The notes beneath the pieces were generated by a model that was not told the origin of the DNA, made no database searches, and saw nothing but the letters and a program-made list of their open reading frames with translations. 7,797 nt of DNA from DASUFH01 sp036274645. Its GTDB lineage: Bacteria > Acidobacteriota > Terriglobia > 20CM-2-55-15. Both the position numbers and the translations under genes were made by a program. Of this stretch, positions 6,017 to 7,797 are shown one piece after another; within the stretch, counting starts at the first letter, position 1; each line of letters starts with the position of its first letter. The DNA lies in NCBI GenBank assembly GCA_036274645.1, contig DASUFH010000019.1, positions 1 to 7,797 of the forward strand, in the 5' to 3' direction.

Positions 6017-6204
6017 CACGCTTCAAGCAAACCGACCAGCCCTGCAGCCATAAAGCCCAGTTGAACTGCCGACCCGCAGGGAATCATCCCACTCGCGCCC
6101 GCGGCCGCCTGCGCGCTATTGAATGCCGCGGGCGCCGGATCACTCGCCTGCTTTCTCCCACCGTCGAACGGCGGATTTCCGCGCTTACGACGGCGTCGCG
6201 TCAC
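6016..6204 (-). CDS. Doubtful 62-aa open frame coupled to the LysM gene
   Basis: A GTG at 6204 overlaps the stop of the LysM gene as GTGA, and the frame's own stop merges with the AAGGAGG site of the glsB-like gene. Such overlaps are typical of translational coupling. The predicted peptide is basic at the start (TRRRRKRGNPP), alanine-rich in the middle and hydrophobic at the end (FMAAGLVGLLEA). No family is recognised and no separate ribosome site is visible. It also contains the 11-bp inverted repeat at 6095-6135, which suggests an RNA-structured spacer instead. I consider it more likely not a gene. Confidence 0.2.
   Translation of the reverse strand: MTRRRRKRGNPPFDGGRKQASDPAPAAFNSAQAAAGASGMIPCGSAVQLGFMAAGLVGLLEA
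6095..6135. repeat. 11-bp GC-only inverted repeat between the LysM and glsB-like genes
   Basis: GCGCCCGCGGC (6095-6105) and GCCGCGGGCGC (6125-6135) are perfect reverse complements with a 19-nt loop. In RNA this is a very stable stem. No T-run follows on either strand. It may limit read-through from the LysM gene into the glsB-like gene or serve as an mRNA processing or stability element. Confidence 0.5.
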
Positions 6205-7406
6205 TCCTTCGGAATAACGAGCCTGTCGCCGACCGCAAGCGCGTTGGGGTTGCTCAGCCGATCCTTGTTCGCGTCGAAAATCCGGTGGTAGTCGCGGCTG
6301 TTTCCGTAGAAGTGTTTGCTGATCGAGCTGAGGGTGTCGCCGCGGACAACCGTGTACTCTTCGGATTCCACCGTGGCGCCGGGCTTTTCACGCGTCATCT
6401 CGGATTCGCCGGGCATGGAGGCCACCTTGTCGGGAACCGTTTCCGTTGACGGCGTCGTCGGCATCAGCGCATGCGAAGACTCCACCGACAGATCCGCGAC
6501 GATCTCGTCCTGTTGCGGATTCACGCGCCGGATCTCATCCCGAACCCGATCCACGGCATCCATCGTCGGCGCGGTGCCCTTGAGAACCAGCTTGCCGTTT
6601 TCCTGCTGAATGCTGGAGAACTCCACTCCCTGCGACTCGGCTTCCTGGATGACTGTCCGGTACTTGTCCTTGAGGTCCGCCGCAGGCACCGGCGCTGGCT
6701 CCGTCACGTTGCTGGCTTCGCGCATAACCGGTCTTGTGGCTCGCGACGCCAGGTACCAGATGAGTCCGATGGCCGCCAGCAACCCGAGCAGTGGCAGGAC
6801 CCAGCTGTTTGAACGCTCGGTCTCCGTTTCGGTTTCGACATGGCGGACACGCGAGGTCGTCCGCGGAGAGGAATATTCCTCTGAAACCATGTGACTCATT
6901 CCGGCCGGCAGGGCCGAGTTGATGTGGGTTCGCTCACTCGAAAGGAAACTCGCAATATCGGCAGGCCGCAAACCCCTTGTCAGCAACGCGCGCTTGATGC
7001 CGCCAAGAATCATGGGTCCCAGCACCGCGAGGATCGTTGTCACGCTCTTTCCGGAAAGCCCCGAAATGCGTCCCAGGCTCCCCGCAAAACTGGAAAGGCC
7101 GCCGGCGCCCATGATGGAGCGCAGAATCCCCATCTGTGCGTCCGCCGGGTAATCGCTTCTGAACGCCTGCGAGAAATTGTCCAGAACCGTATCATCCGAA
7201 TCATCAATCGCGCTGGCCAGACGGCGCGCTCCGTCCGGCGAGGATGCCGCGCTGTCGAATTCGGAAAGAAACCCGGGAACTGAAGCGTGAATCGCCGACT
7301 GGACCTTGTCTCGCGCGTCCCCCAGATGCATGGCCAGCCGGCTGATAAACGTATCCGACAACTGACTCCTTATAAAATCAACAAGATCAAAAGAGTTACC
7401 TACCAT
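6201..7406 (-). CDS. DUF937 - transmembrane - BON-like - LysM protein, 401 aa
   Basis: Four parts are visible. Residues about 5-155 resemble DUF937 (PF06078), a helical domain of unknown role, with the characteristic stretch SGLSGKSVTTILAVLGPMILGGIKRAL (115-140). Residues 202-221 (WVLPLLGLLAAIGLIWYLAS) are a single membrane helix. Residues about 245-309 look like a BON domain (KYRTVIQEAESQGVEF, GKLVLKGTAPTMDAVDRVRDEI). Residues 351-399 are a LysM domain, YTVVRGDTLSSISKHFYGN to LAVGDRLVIP, expected to bind peptidoglycan. BON plus LysM is the layout of E. coli Kbp (YgaU), a cytoplasmic potassium-binding protein. With no signal peptide, the likely topology is DUF937 in the cytoplasm and BON-LysM in the periplasm, but that is inferred. 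GGAGGA lies 6 nt before the ATG. The function is unknown; a link between cytoplasm and cell wall is a guess. Confidence 0.85.
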   Translation of the reverse strand: MVGNSFDLVDFIRSQLSDTFISRLAMHLGDARDKVQSAIHASVPGFLSEFDSAASSPDGARRLASAIDDSDDTVLDNFSQAFRSDYPADAQMGILRSIMGAGGLSSFAGSLGRISGLSGKSVTTILAVLGPMILGGIKRALLTRGLRPADIASFLSSERTHINSALPAGMSHMVSEEYSSPRTTSRVRHVETETETERSNSWVLPLLGLLAAIGLIWYLASRATRPVMREASNVTEPAPVPAADLKDKYRTVIQEAESQGVEFSSIQQENGKLVLKGTAPTMDAVDRVRDEIRRVNPQQDEIVADLSVESSHALMPTTPSTETVPDKVASMPGESEMTREKPGATVESEEYTVVRGDTLSSISKHFYGNSRDYHRIFDANKDRLSNPNALAVGDRLVIPKE

Positions 7407-7696
7407 GATTATTCCTCCCGACCAACGATGGAGAATTTCGATGAATACATGGTTGGACCGCAGCGGCAGGCTTCAGCGAGCAGGCGGAAAACGCAGGGGA
7501 AATGCGTACGCGAAGACCAATTAAGGAACATTAGCAGCAATAACGGCGCCGCTCGATTCGGGTTGTGGGGGGTTATGACCGTCCAAGCGTTTCGGGGGGA
7601 CTGGCGGGCGGCCGTAGAAGCTGTGAATGAATCGGAACGAGGCGGGGACGCCCCGTCCCCAGTTGTCCGCTGTGCGCTGGCTGTTGTCCGATGTCC
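7407..7696. other. Upstream region of the LysM gene, no convincing gene
   Basis: Open frames on both strands here have irregular composition, no family pattern and no good ribosome site. The region should carry the promoter of the minus-strand LysM gene, but I cannot mark hexamers with confidence. It includes a small GC hairpin (GGGGAC 7644-7649 with GTCCCC 7655-7660, loop of 5) and a direct repeat GTTGTCCG (7662-7669 and 7683-7690). Confidence 0.45.
7413..7418 (-). promoter_or_regulatory. Shine-Dalgarno site of the LysM-domain gene
   Basis: GGAGGA on the minus strand, 6 nt before the ATG at 7406, a near-ideal site and distance. Confidence 0.75.
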
Positions 7697-7790
7697 AATG
7701 AACCTGGTGCTCTGACCCACTGACCCACTGGTTCATTGTCCAATTGACCAGTAAGCCAGTGGGTCATTGGGCAATTTAGCCAGGTTCATT
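7697..7790. repeat. Mosaic of short direct and inverted repeats at the right edge
   Basis: The outer pair AATGAACCTGG (7697-7707) and CCAGGTTCATT (7780-7790) is a perfect 11-bp inverted repeat. Inside it, TGACCCACTGG (7721-7731) and CCAGTGGGTCA (7756-7766) form a second, nested 11-bp inverted repeat. TGACCCAC also occurs twice in tandem (7713-7720, 7721-7728), and GGTTCATT twice (7730-7737, 7783-7790). GTCCAAT appears at 7693-7699 and 7738-7744. The block is AT-richer than the flanking genes and non-coding. It could be the edge of a longer repeat field continuing beyond the window. No known element is recognised. Confidence 0.6.
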
Positions 7791-7797
7791 ACACATC

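Noticed and set aside
7287..7720. Frames on both strands upstream of the LysM gene (142 and 103 codons)
   Set aside because: The plus-strand one begins antisense within the LysM gene. The minus-strand one runs out of the repeat-rich edge and has low-quality sequence such as runs of R, S and T, without a family pattern.
7697..7797. CRISPR array at the right edge
   Set aside because: Repeat words are 8-11 bp, irregularly spaced and in both orientations, with no constant repeat-spacer length and no cas gene.

Overview
This is a 7.8-kb, moderately GC-rich bacterial chromosomal segment with protein-coding genes only. I see no rRNA, tRNA, transposase, integrase, phage gene or CRISPR array. Gene types (cytosolic type I sulfatase with its formylglycine-generating enzyme, a DUF937/BON/LysM envelope protein, a GlsB/YeaQ membrane protein), strong Shine-Dalgarno sites and REP-like intergenic repeats would fit an environmental Gram-negative bacterium, for example an acidobacterium or a proteobacterium. 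That assignment is a guess; no phylogenetic marker is present.

Layout. (1) Bases 1-560, minus strand: 5' part of a secreted alpha/beta-hydrolase gene, cut by the window edge. (2) 673-870, plus strand: a 65-residue protein with a C-x4-C ... C-x2-H pattern, followed by a strong intrinsic terminator whose T-run overlaps the end of the next gene. (3) 919-3273, minus strand: a 784-residue type I sulfatase with an intact CSPSR modification motif and a C-terminal beta-rich extension. (4) 3544-4503, plus strand: a formylglycine-generating enzyme (FGE) with both active-site cysteines, divergent from the sulfatase across a 270-bp spacer. (5) 4494-5255, minus strand: a secreted trypsin-like serine protease without a PDZ domain; its last bases overlap the FGE 3' end. 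(6) 5256-5721: a long intergenic region with two REP-like units in inverted orientation (29-bp perfect arms) and a further GC-rich hairpin next to the glsB-like stop. (7) 5722-6003, minus strand: a GlsB/YeaQ/YmgE-family membrane protein. (8) 6201-7406, minus strand: a 401-residue protein with the order DUF937, transmembrane helix, BON-like, LysM. (9) 7407-7797: no convincing gene; the last 100 bases are a mosaic of short direct and inverted repeats.

How the genes may work together. The sulfatase and FGE form a self-contained pair: FGE converts the CSPSR cysteine to formylglycine, which the sulfatase needs. Neither protein has a visible signal peptide, so both should act in the cytoplasm. The protease, the GlsB-like protein and the LysM protein, all on the minus strand, have an envelope or stress flavour, but the gaps between them are 197 and 466 bp, so a single operon is not shown. 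I did not find a clearly new multi-gene system. The items most worth a second look are the inverted REP pair, the DUF937-TM-BON-LysM architecture, the small Cys/His protein and the repeat mosaic at the right edge.
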